From Sperchopsis tessellata (taxonomy: Eukaryota > Arthropoda > Insecta > Coleoptera > Hydrophilidae): a DNA stretch of 27,307 bases. The notes under the pieces were generated by a model. The model saw only the letters and a program-made list of their open reading frames with translations, had not been told where the DNA came from and did no database searches. Positions 27,234-27,307 of the stretch are shown in pieces. Every line of letters begins with the position of its first letter. Within the stretch, counting starts at the first letter, position 1. Location: positions 1-27,307 of the forward strand of contig JAWQRN010000674.1 of NCBI GenBank assembly GCA_033557685.1, in the 5' to 3' direction. The position numbers and the translations under genes are program-made.

Positions 27234-27307
27234 AAGTGCCGACGTTTCGTCCACTGTTGCAAGGGACATTTTCAAGGCGAGTGATGTTACTTCAATAAAT
27301 GAATTCA
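27234..27307. repeat. Third arm of the intron-1 foldback repeat family
   Basis: AAGTGCCGACGTTTCGTCCA, then TTGCAAGGGACATTTTCAAG, matches the left arm at 4455-4524 in the same orientation and the right arm at 4548-4617 in reverse. It resembles both arms, suggesting it is closer to the source sequence. The window ends inside it. Confidence 0.8.

Noticed and set aside
1..27307. CRISPR array, tRNA, rRNA or bacterial-type operon
   Set aside because: No regularly spaced repeats, cloverleaf or rRNA-like sequence was seen, and the gene structure is plainly eukaryotic.

Overview
This is an insect-type nuclear genomic window. It is AT-rich, has spliceosomal introns with GT-AG borders, and is packed with decayed transposable elements. 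The only host gene I can support is one plus-strand gene covering about three quarters of the window (coding span 3874-24767). Eleven coding exons can be assembled by eye with GT/AG junctions and matching phases into one 648-residue frame. The protein has the architecture of ZMYND11 (BS69): N-terminal winged-helix (SAMD1-like) domain, PHD finger, bromodomain, zinc-binding linker, PWWP domain, basic/serine-rich hinge, coiled coil and C-terminal MYND zinc finger. In vertebrates this protein reads H3.3K36me3 and restrains transcription elongation. The species cannot be named; the repeat load (jockey-like, RTE-like, Tigger/pogo, mariner, piggyBac) fits a large, repeat-rich insect genome.

Layout. 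1-456: minus-strand non-LTR reverse transcriptase (RT) fragment. 482-2181: decayed Jerky/pogo-class transposase with a subterminal repeat region. 2183-3722: AT-rich sequence in which a 5' UTR or promoter could lie, though none is recognised. 3723-3812: a perfect 32-bp-arm hairpin just before the start-codon exon. Intron 1 (4062-4828) holds a short tandem repeat and a foldback repeat whose arm recurs at the window's right edge. Intron 2 (4887-9585) holds an ACCGGT-rich repeat, a 324-bp-period repeat, a jockey-like RT tail, a jockey-like ORF1 remnant and an unrecognised antisense ORF. Exons 3-5 (9586-10538) are tightly packed. Intron 5 (10539-12600) is almost filled by a Tigger element. Intron 7 (13070-18483) holds an RT fragment, a 343-bp-arm palindrome, a pogo-type HTH fragment and an RTE-like RT flanked by long direct repeats. 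Intron 10 (19148-24617) holds a piggyBac relic split by a 2,010-bp mariner-like element. The last exon (24618-24767) encodes the MYND finger and is followed 29 nt later by AATAAA. 24803-27307 is intergenic repeat debris.

Apart from ZMYND11 the coding-like sequences are mobile-element relics with stops and frameshifts; none looks autonomous. I found no gene cluster, CRISPR array, RNA gene or clear new system. The most notable items are the hairpins, the LTR-like repeat family, the expanded PHD loop and the in-frame 54-nt micro-intron inside ZMYND11.
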